Assembly: GCA_007844125.1 (NCBI GenBank)
Contig: CM017558.1
Span: 51,667,831-51,731,830, forward strand
DNA: 64,000 bases
Reading direction: 5' to 3'
Origin: Sinonovacula constricta
Taxonomy: Eukaryota > Mollusca > Bivalvia > Cardiida > Solecurtidae
A program made the position numbers and the translations under genes. The notes under the pieces are model-generated. The model worked only from the letters and a program-made list of their open reading frames with translations, was not told the origin of the DNA and made no database searches. Below, piece by piece: positions 1 through 11,603 of this stretch (the stretch's first letter is position 1; every line of letters starts with the position of its first letter).

Positions 1-1764
1 CACATATATTACAATTAAGACAAACATCGTGTGTGTTACCTTCTGTGTTTACATGCACAGAATATACTACTAAATGTGATATTATCCTGCTGTACAACAT
101 ACATACTTCACTTCTAACACAAGTACATTTACATGCAACCATTTACACATCTGCACGGCCATTTATGTCTGCTAAACATAGCTAATAGCCGTTATTACAG
201 CCTCTGGATGGACAAATATGTTCGTGTATATGTTGTATGAAGTCGCCATGGCATTCAAGGGGTTATTTCCTGACGCCATTAATGAACAGGAACTGGAACG
301 CTAATAGCGTCTAGTGGTTGTTTATTGCTCACCAAAATGGGCCATTACACTCCTCACACTTAATAAGGGCAGAAGTAAAAACAACAACACTGACGACCAT
401 ACATTGAGAAACAAAAAGCTAATATTGTCATCATAAAATCCGGAAAGGGCAGGGAAATTTGGTATGGTGTTGGTATGGTGTTGTTTAAAAGCACACTTGG
501 TGACCATATCATCTTGAACATGTGCGTCTAAAGAACGTGAAGAATTATATATGACTTATCTTGACTTAATTTTCTCTGTTAATACCGCAATTGACCTGTG
601 TCGTTCCTTTGTCAACCTCTTCTATGTGTGCCTGGCATCTTTTAAGTTGATTTTCCAAAATAGAACATCAGTGTAGTTTTCGCAATACATGTTTGTCACG
701 TTGTTTACAGTGTTTTCTTCTGGAAGTATTACATGGTGGGTGGGGTGGGGTGGGGGGGGGGGATACAAAAAAGTTCATAAATAAAAGAGTAAATATCGGG
801 TAACTATTGGTTTCACGTTCCATTCACACCAGCACGTTCACTGAATCGCCCGGACCACTTGTAATGCCAGGACAACATGATCTGGTTTGTGTCAGAATGG
901 CGCGGACAAAAGTCTCGTGTCCCTTTGCAACATCATTAAAGAATAAACATGAATAATTTATTCACGTATTCCCATGATACGCCGTCATAACTAGAATGTT
1001 ATTCTTCTAACAACTGATGCGAAATGGGAATTTATAAACGAGTAGTTTGGGTAGACGCTACATTGTCTGAATGTATGAATACGCTATGAAACATCATCCC
1101 TTATGAGCAACAACTGCAGAGAACAAGGTTTGATTGTCTTGAATTACATTTTGAATTAGAAATTAATTTCTCATGTTGAAAAAAACGGTTTCTCATTTTG
1201 TTACACCAGTGCTTTACTTGCCCTGATTTAATTTTTCAAATGCACATTTCTATTATTTATCTTGAAGCAACGAGTCTGTGCCATATTTTGTCTTTGATTT
1301 AAACTATACGTATGAGTCTTCTAGCTGCCCTGGTTCTACCTAGCCATTAATGTAGGTTCTGTCTCTGAAAAGTACGTTTCGTCGTTGTTAAAATATCATT
1401 TATATTATTAAAGTGGATCATTCGCTATTAAATATTTCAGTGTTTGTTTTAACCTTGTATTTCTCTCTGTGTACTCAAAGATAGCTCAAAGATAGGATTA
1501 TTTACATAAACAAAGAAACGTTTTGTGTTTTAACAATATGCCCGGATGGTTCTTTTCTTCTTAACCTTGTAATTTTAAATGTTATATTGTATGGAGACTC
1601 CCTTAGTCCTTAAGAACACACCTTATCATTTCAACAAGTGCTTATTCAAATACCTTGCATAAATCATGGACAAATAGCACCAGCAAAATATTGAACCTTG
1701 TCGAAGTAACAGCCACATACAAAATGTCCGATTTAAGGGAAAATCTGTAGTTGTTTGTGCAACT
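1..1764. other. Gene-free AT-rich intergenic stretch
   Basis: No reading frame here shows domain-like composition, a splice structure or a recognisable family. The only notable item is a G-rich run near 738-762, listed separately. I see no RNA gene or transposon boundary. Confidence 0.6.
738..762 (+). other. G-quadruplex-type G tract
   Basis: Three to four runs of G (GGG, GGGG, GGGG, then a run of about twelve G) are separated by single T residues. This fits the four-run pattern of a short-loop G-quadruplex. It lies in otherwise AT-rich DNA with no gene nearby, so it may be nothing more than a low-complexity tract. Confidence 0.6.
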
Positions 1765-2250
1765 TTTTAACGTGGTATCCGACAGTTTAGACAATTGTTT
1801 TCTCCAAACAACCATGTTAATTAATGTTGCCTGAAAAGATCCTGCGAAATCGAAAGATGTCTTTCATCAATGTGAAGTGTTAAAACCATGTATTCTCTAT
1901 CTGAGCCACGCTACACAGTTATCTATTTTTAAACTTAAAAAAAGACATGATCCACTTACTTTTGAGATCACGTTATATCAACATCCGGGTAATCGGCTCT
2001 GACGTCGATATCTATTTTATTCATCCTCTTCATGCTTATTTATGGAATTTGAAAAGAGTGGACATTAAGATCAACCTTTTACGATTTGTATTGTCTAACA
2101 ATTGTATTAGTGTGCAAAATCATCTTTAGTTAGACTTTAGCATGAGTTTATGAAGAAATTATACCAAAATTTACCGAAACACTGGGGAGGTTTTGTTGAT
2201 TGTATTTAGTACAGGCAAATACCGCATCGCATCTTTAGACTCCATACTAT
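1765..2250 (-). mobile_element. MITE-like element, family A copy (minus orientation, right end unclear)
   Basis: The left edge reads TTTTAACGTGGTATCCGACA, the inverted-repeat end also found at 6790, 22082 and 42181. The core near 1965-2025 (ATAT..CATCCGG, then GACGTCGATATC) is the reverse complement of the core at about 7013-7060, which gives the orientation. I cannot find a matching terminal repeat on the right side, so the end is an estimate and this copy may be truncated or diverged. No coding capacity; it is non-autonomous if it is a DNA transposon. Confidence 0.5.
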
Positions 2251-3190
2251 GGATGAGTTCATTTTTCTTGACTTCTCTCACTGAGAACGTTTACTCATCT
2301 GCTACCTTTCATCGGGCCAGTACCATTACCAATGATCCGTGTGCCTGGTATTTACACTAATTGTGAGCACCCCACGTGGCACGTGCTTTGATCACGCTTA
2401 ATGCTCATCACTATCAGCAACCGGTACATTTTACTTTGTATTTCTTACAAAAGAGTTGTAGCTTTATAGTTAACATATGGAGCAACTCATCTTTCATATT
2501 GACTCTTACCAGTATTTCTTTCTATTTCTTCCCAGATTAGTTGTTACATCAAAACCATGTAGACAATCATATTTTATATCGATGCTTTAAAGAAACCAGA
2601 CTCCCTCTAGTTGTTTACAATATAAGATTAATTGCAGATAATCAATTATTTTAGCGACTTTTGTTTACATTTTATACAGTATTGTTAAACAACACAAAAG
2701 CAATGAAAAATAACACCTCGCCCAATGGGCTTGTACGTTAGAGTGGAGAAAAACAAAATACAAGTTAACAAAATACAGTAATTCAATATCTTAAGTTATT
2801 GTTCATGCACTTAAGTGACTATCAAATTCAGCATTCCGGTCTGGGTGTGATGACAAGGATAAATATAACCACATACATCGAATGCACACGCATAATAACA
2901 TTGTTTCAAAACGGATTAAATAAAACAACGATTTAACGATTACGCATACTATTGTCTACACTTCAATTCGCAGCTTCTAAAACAGTTGTACATCGGATAA
3001 TTGTTTATACAAGCAACTGAAAACGATAAAACTCTATGAGAAAAAGATGCAACTGTGAAAAGGAACGGTTATGTTGTTGTATGTTGTTGTTTTTGTTTGC
3101 TTTGGTTTTGTTTTGTTGCATAGCACCAACACAATTATGACCATATTTGCGACGTCCAACTAGTAATTAGTTGAGACAGAAATATGACAA
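2251..3190. other. Gene-free intergenic stretch
   Basis: I see nothing beyond AT-rich sequence and a short T/G-rich run near 3070-3115. No coding signal. Confidence 0.55.
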
Positions 3191-3194
3191 GGTA

Positions 3195-3320
3195 GAACCA
3201 CACAACAGATTAACAGCCTCCCCACATGGAAGTTCTCTCCCCGACCAGGACTCGTACCCACGCAGCTGTGGAGTTACAAGTCGGCGAATCTAACAGCTCG
3301 GCCAAAGGTGCCCCCAAAAT
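3195..3320 (-). mobile_element. tRNA-derived SINE remnant
   Basis: On the minus strand the sequence carries a box A-like TGGCCGAGCTG followed by GCCGACTTGTAAC, and a box B-like GGTACGAGTCC. These are the internal RNA polymerase III promoter elements of a tRNA head. The same head and the trailing GGTCGGG..GA recur as fragments near 10418-10600, 37515-37600 and 45940-46010. The secondary structure is too decayed for a functional tRNA, so I call it a SINE relic. Confidence 0.6.
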
Positions 3321-3834
3321 GAATGTTTGGTAGAGAATATATCAGTTATATGTAATTTTGATACAAGCTCCCCTTCTAATGTGTGTTCTTACATAAGGCG
3401 ATAAAAGCCTTTGTATTGAAATACCAAAAACTCAACAAATACACGAATATGGATACGTAATTACGTATCTGTTAAAAATAATCAATAATGCAACAGTGAA
3501 TTAGTTTGACTGACTCACTATGTCTTAAAATTTGTCACCGTAAAAGCGTAGGCTCAAAAGACCTAAAAGCAAACACTTTTCTTCTTAAATATGTCCAGAA
3601 AACAAGATACACTCAACTTTCGTAGAGGTTACATGAATTCAATTTATTGACGGGAAAACGGACTTCACATTCACAAAAGTGCTGTGTCTATTTATTGTTG
3701 TCGATAAGTATTGAAACTGATAATTGTTCGTTGCGGAGAAACTTTTATATAAGTTTACTTTTTTTGCACGGAATCATTTACAAACAGATCAACATTATGA
3801 TGACTTGATTCCACTCACCACTGGGCGTGACGCC
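3321..3834. other. Gene-free intergenic stretch
   Basis: Nothing recognisable; AT-rich, no coding signal. Confidence 0.5.
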
Positions 3835-3908
3835 AAATCCATCCATCCATCCATCCATCCATCCATCCATCCATCCATCAATCAATCATCCATACATACA
3901 TCCATCAG

Positions 3909-3947
<39 letters not shown>

Positions 3948-3950
3948 TGT
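3835..3950 (+). repeat. Compound tetranucleotide microsatellite (ATCC)n then (ATCA)n
   Basis: About eleven ATCC units run into ATCA units, with a short interruption (CATACATACATCC) between two ATCA blocks. Apparent Ser-Ile-His-Pro and Asn-Gln-Ser repeats in translation come only from the microsatellite. Confidence 0.95.
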
Positions 3951-6789
3951 TTATTTCTGCCAAACCCTACGTGACACTGTATCTACTGGACTGCAGCGTG
4001 CTAAAACAAGCTTTCTCTAAAGAGTATGGTTGTACACAAAGATGAATAATAAATTATTTCCAGAATTATTGCCTTACCGACTGAATATGTGTTTATAGGT
4101 CTGTTTACCCAGTAAATCTAGTTAATGCATTTATAAACAACGTTGTTAAACCATTAAACATTGCACCTAGTTACGTATGTTTGCATAGAGTCGCTCTCTT
4201 ACGCGATACGGACCAGGGTCAATCGCGGAGAATACGCAACAAAAGGAACTTCAGCAAAATGCAGATCTGTAATAACTTTATAATGCTCGTCGTATTTCTT
4301 ATCTCTTGTCACTGGATTCAAGACCTAACTAAATCTACAAACGTTTGGTGAATGTTCGATCTTATACCATTATTATTTGTCCCAAGAACAGAGGGAACTA
4401 CTGAGCTTGCATGCATGTATGGCACTGTTTGATGGCTGGTAGCTTCATTCTAATTAACACACGTTCACGTGCTTTCAGCTTAGTGAGGTATCCAGACATG
4501 AGTTTTCTGTTAGAGGCTCCCTTTGTGGTCCTTTTGATTACGGGATGGTAATCATGTATCGGCTTTACATGTTCGTGAATCTATCATTAACATACACGAA
4601 TATCACAACAACATGTAAATTATCTTGTTTATAATGCCTGTATTTTAGGTACAAGTCAAACACATGAAGTGATGACTGTTTTTGTGAAATATCTGCAGTT
4701 GGATACATGTAATATAATATCGGTAATAACTTCAAGCTGCAAAAGTTGATATGTTGTTTTTGTTGCTGCAGCTACTCTGTACATGCAGTCATCGATTTGA
4801 AATAAGATCATCATTAAAAGAATGTCAGTATAAAAATAATTCTACTTCATGCAAATAACATTTCCAAAACAAGATAACAGGCATTTTCAGCAATTTTAGA
4901 AATAATAGCAATGACAGACTCATTCAGTTGAAAATGCCCACATCCAATCACGTTAATGCGGCAGGATTAGATTTTTCCATTTTGATTGCGGCAGACGAAC
5001 AGCATGACGAGTATCCGCGACAGACTCTGCTTGTGACAATGTAATCCTTCTATTTCTTGTATTAATCCGCTATAAAGTAGGTCCATCTGGACCCGACATT
5101 CCTGAGTCCTTGCTGTATAGCTCGATCGATACACAAATGACAACAACTTCTCGCAAATCAGGCTAAGTAAGAATTCCGAGTTTCTATTCCTTCTTCTTCA
5201 TGTGAATTGTAGTATTTAATTAGTACACATCATAAGGGTTTAAAACAACGCGACATTTCAAACGATAGTGTAGTACGATTATATGGTCGAATTGTCATTA
5301 ATAAAGATATCCTAATCTCTATGCCTTTAAGAGCTTGGATGAATTAAAGATACGACACTGAAGTAATACTTTGTAAAAAGGAACTCGATTGTTGAAAGAT
5401 GTGTAATTTCGCAACGTCTAAGTGTTAAATGGGTTGGATTTCCTGTAACGAATATAGCTGTGTAAGAAGATAGCTGTGGTGCATTTCAGAGAGGGAGAGA
5501 TTAAAACACCGACGCGGAATAGGCCCCGCGCTGGTTGATGAACTTCAAATTAAACTTGACAACAAGTGTTTACCTGGGCCTGTAATTTGAAACATTTGAA
5601 CTATGCGACCGCTTGAATTTCAAATGTCAATCGCCGTTTACCTATATTGAGGTAAATAGGTTCTCCATTGTCCGCCCGTTGACAGAATAGTGACTGTCAA
5701 GTCTACCACAGAATTACAATGTAGTAAACGCTAGCGTTATTGTAAATGTTTTACAAAGGTTATAAATGTAAACTGCACAACTACAGGGAATAGTAATTTC
5801 ATCTAGCAATAGATAGGGGGAATTCATTATCTAGAAGTATTATGTAGTGGAGGACACCTTTGGCAGACTGAGTTTAGATTATGGCAACAATGGTTAAAAG
5901 GAAGACTGTGAAAATACCACAATTATGTGACTTAGTCGTAGTGTTACCTTGTTTAGATTTTTTATCCCATATATGTACAAAAAGGCTAGATATTATACAT
6001 TGTATAGCCGTAACTTTAAGACGCTATTTAACAGTGGCATCGTTTTATGCTTTCACTATTTGTCACTATTTTAGAGGACCCTATTTGTTATACGCAAGTC
6101 TGGTAATTGGATTTTAAGTTAAATACTATTTAAGTTATTTAAAGTTTAGTATTCAGATTCTCCATAGTAACACTGTACACAAATGGTGAGTCCTATTTTG
6201 AATTACTCAGAACCCGTACATGTACAAAGTCGTTTACATAGTACCATCAGATTCTCATATCTCTGCATTTGCGTGAAACATTTTATCATCATAAAATCAT
6301 AGTATTAAAACAGTTCATATATCGATACCCTTCATAATGGATTTCTATAAAATATTGATGTGCACTTCCGGTATAAGACCTTGGTTTGGATAAAAGCTTC
6401 GCCACAATTATTGCTGATCATTGTGACTTAAGGTGTACGCTGAAATGGTATAGACAGTTTATGATAAGAGTATGTGAATGACGTATTAAGAAGCTGTGTG
6501 GGCCTTACAACTTAAACTTGCATTTAACTGTTGAGTTTATCGTGCATTTTTAAAGCATTTTTTAAAAAAAACCACAACATTTTATTAACTGTACAGTATT
6601 TAATTGACCACATAGCTTCCTGCACTATTATAAAAGCTTTTTAATGGTGAAAAAAGACCAGAGAGTCTACCGAGGACGAAGGTGTATTCATACTGCTATT
6701 TTCAAAGTTATTTTCCGCTTATGTTTATGACAGAGGGAATAGCCAAGGAGTTCCGGTTGGAATGTTTTGATCTTAATCTGACTTGAGTA
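3951..6789. other. Gene-free intergenic stretch
   Basis: AT-rich sequence with scattered short open frames (for example 5881-6117) that lack domain features, a good start context or splice signals. I see no transposon termini and no RNA gene. Confidence 0.5.
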
Positions 6790-7256
6790 TTAAAGTAGGC
6801 ATCCGACAGTTTGCTTTATCTATATATGTAACAATATCTGAACTCTATTTTAGTAAATTTCGACTTTATTTCTGCTAACAATCCTACTTTAGTCTAAACA
6901 GGAACATTTTTAACATTACCTGATTTGTTCGCCAGTACAAATGGTGAAATAAATCGCTCAAGATTTTTTGTTTTCTAATATATAAATAACCGCGATTATG
7001 TTTTCTGATTAAAATAGATATCGATGTGAGCGCGCATCACCCGGATATTGATATAACGTTACCTCAAATTTAAATGGTCACGTGGCTTACTTAGCTTAAT
7101 AAACTAATAACTGATTAGCGTGGCTCGGATATGAAATACCTAATTCTTTACTTTCCACATAGGCGAACGATAATAAGCATTTCGAGGCAACATTTCAGGG
7201 AAATTAAATTCATTTTGAGAGAAAAAATGGGGTCCAATCTGTCAGATACCACCTGA
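6790..7256 (+). mobile_element. MITE-like element, family A copy with both ends
   Basis: The left end reads TTAAAGTAGGCATCCGACAG. The right end, reverse-complemented, reads TTCAGGTGGTATCTGACAG, giving imperfect terminal inverted repeats about 467 bp apart. The interior shares the CACCCGGATATTGATATAACG block and a GGTCACGTGGCTTACTT block with the copies at 1765, 22082 and 42181. It has no coding capacity. I infer a non-autonomous DNA transposon; the parent superfamily cannot be named, and no target duplication is clear. Confidence 0.6.
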
Positions 7257-10200
7257 AACTGTTTATGAAAATTGTATTAACCTTTTCATAATTATTATTT
7301 ATAGTTTTACTAGAAACTTGATTTGTCCGTTTGTTTAAATAACAATATTTGCTAGTTTTATCTCCTTGGAAATATGTTCCTTTAAAAAAAACACTCATTA
7401 TGCAAAAATACGAAATGCCATTGTTTACAAAATGGCTGATTTATTAGTGAGATTAACATATATGGCTTCGGTAGGTAACGGCTGGTAATTATACTTGTTA
7501 GCCCTCGGGGATACGATAAATTGTCGTGTTGCATTAAATGATCTCCCTATAGGCAAGTACACGTATAAATAATCAAGTTATACTGTCGCCATCACGCTGT
7601 TCAAGTATTGAGAAAGTTTAATTCAAGTTGTGGCTTGTTCTTTTGACACGATCATTATTTACCAACTGCCTTTGATCAGAAAACAGTTATTGCGGCAGAT
7701 TCTTTTTAACACGGTACAATAATAGGACGACATTGAATGGAACTTTTCAGATAGTCCATATGCCATATAATTGAGAGAAACATTTGTAATTTTGGGTTCA
7801 ATATTTTCTTATCTCTCAGTCATGTTCAATCATATTTTAAACATGTTTTGAACATGTTGTATTTATTTTATAATGAACCATCAATATAAGGCCACATCAT
7901 TTAAAGCAAATTTCTCATTTTGACAGTTTAACTGATAATAATAAGGGGTATTGATTGTTTGATTCTTGAGTACTTTAATATGAAACATTGGAAGTACGAT
8001 TTCATTTGTTCTTGAAAGATTCCAGATATGAAAATAGGATTTTAAACTAAAAAAAATCCAGAGTAAGAGGAAACCCATGACCACCTTGAAATGAGTTCAT
8101 CTTTACGTCTGCCTTGTACTGGGATAATTCCTGTAACATAAACAGACCTGTCACGTGATGCCACATGTGATGTCTGCACGCGCCACAGACACGCGCAGGT
8201 AAACAATTAAGCTTTAGTTTAATAAACATATGGCGGAACGAAAGATGAACGAAACCTCGGTGGATACCTCATAGTACAGTGGTTCTGGAGAGGGGATAGA
8301 CAATTAGGTTGAATAAACCTTCAAATGGCTTTTGCTGATATGGTATAGTGCCTTCGAAACAAGGCTACAACCTTTCTATTAGACCCCACTGCGCAATGCT
8401 CTACAAAATAGTTTCTTTCGTACACGGCTTTGCTAATTATCTTATATAAACTTATTAAACTTATTAAACTATATAAAATTATGAGAATATTGGTGTTTTT
8501 ATGTGCCATGCATACTTTTTTTCAGAAATGAATCTCTTACACCATTATCTAACGACAATGAGCATTTCTGAGAGAAAAACTGTTTTTTTTGTGTGATATG
8601 ACTTCTTTCACAAAAAGAATCGATTTACTTAGTTTTTATGTCTGTTACGCCTAAGTTAGGTTGTATAGATTAAAGTCATTTTAGTTATATACTAACAAAA
8701 AGTCTAAGGATATGCTTAATTAAGTTTTTCGAAAACATACGCATTAGCTGCACACGTTTAATTGATAAATGTCTTTTTGATGCCAAATGTGACTCGAGGT
8801 TTGGGGGTAGGGCAGACTTATTAACTGGCGGCCTTATCAATTTGAGAAATAATAAACTTACATCATTTCATTTTGTTTATAGACAAGTAAGACAAGTTAT
8901 GAAATGTTACGTCTAAAATGTGGCATTTCGGCCTTTTGAGTAAATCGTGTTTATGGCTGCAAGATTGTAAGATTTGTTTCAATAGGCAAGTCGTCAATAT
9001 AATGTACTCAAATACATCGTCCTGGTACGGATGTACAGTAACTTTGAATAGTGAACTCTATTGTACTACGATATCAACATTATGAATCATTCGATCAGGT
9101 CTGATGACTATCTGACAGCAATTAGCATTAATAAATGCATAATTTAAGATATCAATCTTTACATGCGGTTGAGATGAAATCTTTTGACTACCAAACCATA
9201 TGACTTGGAGCTATCAACTTATACATCTGGGATTGTAACTGATTTGTTTTGATGTACAAGACTTATTGTTTAGTAACGGTACAAACATGCGAAGAACATA
9301 GCATAAGTCATCGCTAAATATGGCAAATATCAAGAAATGATGTTATTGTGTGAGTGTTGTTGTTATTGTTGTTTTCCAATACTTTTTACCAATGTAGAAA
9401 ATCAGTCGTGTCCAAAACTGTCATATACACGTAAAGTATCTCACATGCATTTATTTTACATGCAGTAAGATAAGAAACCATATTATTAAGCTAAGAAGTC
9501 ATAACAATTAAAGTACATAAAAATAACAATATTTAGAATTCGCATCGTAATATAGAATGTATAGAATGTATATTATTTCTTCCTTATTTAAAAACAAAAC
9601 AAGAAAAAGGCACGTTTTTTTAAAAATATAAAAATGACAGTGTAATAAAAATTAGAAAATAAACTTTACATAATGCTGTGTTCTGATATCACTGTTCTAA
9701 CCAAATAAATGCAAAAAAATGGATTTACAAATGAAATAAAAGATGATACCAGGACAGCGACAAACGTGATGTGTAATGCACAACTATTATATGACCATTT
9801 CTTTTGTACACAAATAAATAAATCTAGTTTATAAAGACGAGGTTATGTCAGGGGAGATAACCTCTCTACATATCCTTTAAGTGTTTGTTTGATTACCCCG
9901 CTTTGCAAAATGCAACAGCTGTTTTGGTCGGTATGTCCCCTCTACAGGTAGCAACTGACGTGTGAATGCTAGGATAAAGTCACATTTGATTTTCATAAAA
10001 GAACTGATTAATTGATGGCTAGCATATGCCCCTATACTTCTGTATTCTCCGTTTAAACGCACTTTTTCAATTACAACAGTAAAGCATTACTGAAACAATG
10101 ATTAACGACAAGGAAGAAAGCCAAATACGTGTGTTGGATTGCAAATGTCCAACAATTACACAGAGGAAAATGATAAAGTAGATATATCAGATCACCACAA

Positions 10201-10417
10201 AATTATACAAAAACAATTGAGTTGAATTCCCTTAAAGTAGATATAGTCTTGCTATCATTCGGAAATAATTGAATGATTACTTGCCAAAACATTGGATCAA
10301 TGAGTCTTAGTGTGTTTGTTTGTTGTATATGTCTGTTTATAGATACACGGAAAAGACGTAATATTTGTTAATCATAACGCCCAGTTGAATTTGGAGAAGG
10401 AAGAATCAAATGCAAAT
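7257..10417. other. Gene-free intergenic stretch
   Basis: AT-rich DNA without convincing coding sequence. Small frames at 7881-8229, 8321-8509 and 9877-10062 look like chance. The region may hold promoter or 5' exon sequence for the aerolysin-like gene downstream, but I cannot point to it. Confidence 0.5.
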
Positions 10418-10600
10418 ACCTGGGTAGAACCACCGGCTCATTGAATGCCAGGTAGAAGACTGTTTTTGTCCCGACTGGGTGACTATAGCGACGTCAGCTA
10501 TAAATGGAAAGTAAGAAGCCAAAACAAATATCTGGGTAGAACCACCAGCTCACTGCGGGTTAGTAAGAAGAACGTTTTCGTCCCGACTGGGACTCGAACC
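10418..10600 (-). repeat. Duplicated SINE fragment (two about 65-bp copies, 110 bp apart)
   Basis: Two direct copies begin with ATA.CTGGGTAGAACCACC and end with TTTTGTCCCGACTGGG or TTTCGTCCCGACTGGG, at about 10418-10481 and 10528-10592. The second continues into ACTCGAACCCACG, the reverse complement of a tRNA box B (GGTTCGAGTCC). Together they are remnants of the tRNA-derived SINE family also seen near 3195. They lie just upstream of the aerolysin-like gene. Confidence 0.6.
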
Positions 10601-10727
10601 CACGTGGTAAGCGGCCATGGTGTTCAGTCAGTTCTATATTTAACTAAAACATCGGACAAAAAATCAACAACAAGTTTTTCACTAAATGCATAATGGGAAA
10701 ATAATACTTCTCGTTCCAGGTTCCACC

Positions 10728-11603
10728 ATGGCTAACAAAGAGAGAATCTACTCTGTCAACCTAGAAGAACTTGTCCAGGACTTTGTCTGGGGTCAATACA
10801 AGAACGACCTGGGCTTTTTTAAACGCATGTTCGTCCGCCGCAGTCAGTACTATGTTGACGTTCCTTGGGGATATGTTGACTTCAAACATGAAACGACAAG
10901 TGTCGAACGACCTTCTTGCCAGGGGGAAGACAAGAAGGAGAAAGTGGAATTGTATTATTCAGAATACGAGAACAGGACTAATGACCAACAATCATACACC
11001 TTCAACACTAGCCGAGAAACTGTAGCGTCGACTAAGATAGAGCTGCAGGAGAACTATACAATAGGAGCGGAAACAAACCTGGAAGTAGATTTGGGAGGGA
11101 TTGTAAAATTTGGCGGATCAGTGAGCGGGGAATTGTCTGTAACAAACACAAGCGGACAAGAATATACCGAAACCCTCGCATGGTCCATTGACACTGAAGT
11201 GATAGTGCCTAAATGGCACAAGGCAAAAGCTTCGCTGTACGTGTTCGAGCGACCCTGCATCTATGACTTCACCACTAAAACCACTGTCTCCTTGCCGACG
11301 GGTAAATTACCATGCTCCGTTCGTCGGTTGTCGGACAACAAATTGATGAAAACCTACGTCATTATGAACATCGATGTTATCATGGATGAGGAGTTTCTGA
11401 GGAAAAGCTTGACCGAAGTCAAGGAAGTAGAGAAGCCGGAGATTAACAAAATCGTCAAGGTGTTGGTGCTGACGACGAAAGGCGTGTGTAGAAATATCTC
11501 GTATAAGAACCAACAAGTTCAAGTTGAAAGCAAACCTTTAGCTGATGCACCAGAGGGCGCTTTTAACAACGAGGAAAGTGGCAAGGAAGATGGCGGTGAC
11601 TAA
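10728..11603 (+). CDS. Aerolysin-like (ETX/MTX2-type) beta-pore-forming family protein
   Basis: A 291-residue protein from one uninterrupted exon. I chose the ATG at 10728 because it lies in a strong Kozak context (TTCCACCATGG) and directly follows an acceptor-like TTCTCGTTCCAG at 10708-10719. The frame also reaches an upstream ATG at 10686 (305 aa). Residues of about 75-175 carry the aerolysin-family pattern: a Thr/Ser-rich strand (SYTFNTSRETVAS), a strand ending in NYTIG, an alternating polar/hydrophobic Gly-rich stretch (about 110-144) where family members place the membrane-inserting hairpin, then a strand followed by VIVPKWHKAK, like the ETX/MTX2 VPP region. Known members oligomerise and form beta-barrel pores. 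No convincing signal peptide is seen. The C-terminus is acidic. A possible ATTAAA poly(A) signal lies at about 11650. Family assignment is fairly secure; role (defence, digestion or other) is unknown. Confidence 0.75.
   Translation: MANKERIYSVNLEELVQDFVWGQYKNDLGFFKRMFVRRSQYYVDVPWGYVDFKHETTSVERPSCQGEDKKEKVELYYSEYENRTNDQQSYTFNTSRETVASTKIELQENYTIGAETNLEVDLGGIVKFGGSVSGELSVTNTSGQEYTETLAWSIDTEVIVPKWHKAKASLYVFERPCIYDFTTKTTVSLPTGKLPCSVRRLSDNKLMKTYVIMNIDVIMDEEFLRKSLTEVKEVEKPEINKIVKVLVLTTKGVCRNISYKNQQVQVESKPLADAPEGAFNNEESGKEDGGD

Noticed and set aside
3195..3320. Functional tRNA gene
   Set aside because: Box A and box B are recognisable, but acceptor and anticodon stems do not pair, and the head is shared with dispersed SINE fragments.
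3724..4045. SIHP/SINQ repeat proteins
   Set aside because: Produced by the ATCC/ATCA microsatellite.
5881..6117. 78-aa hydrophobic frame
   Set aside because: Isolated, AT-rich, no recognisable domain or supporting signals.
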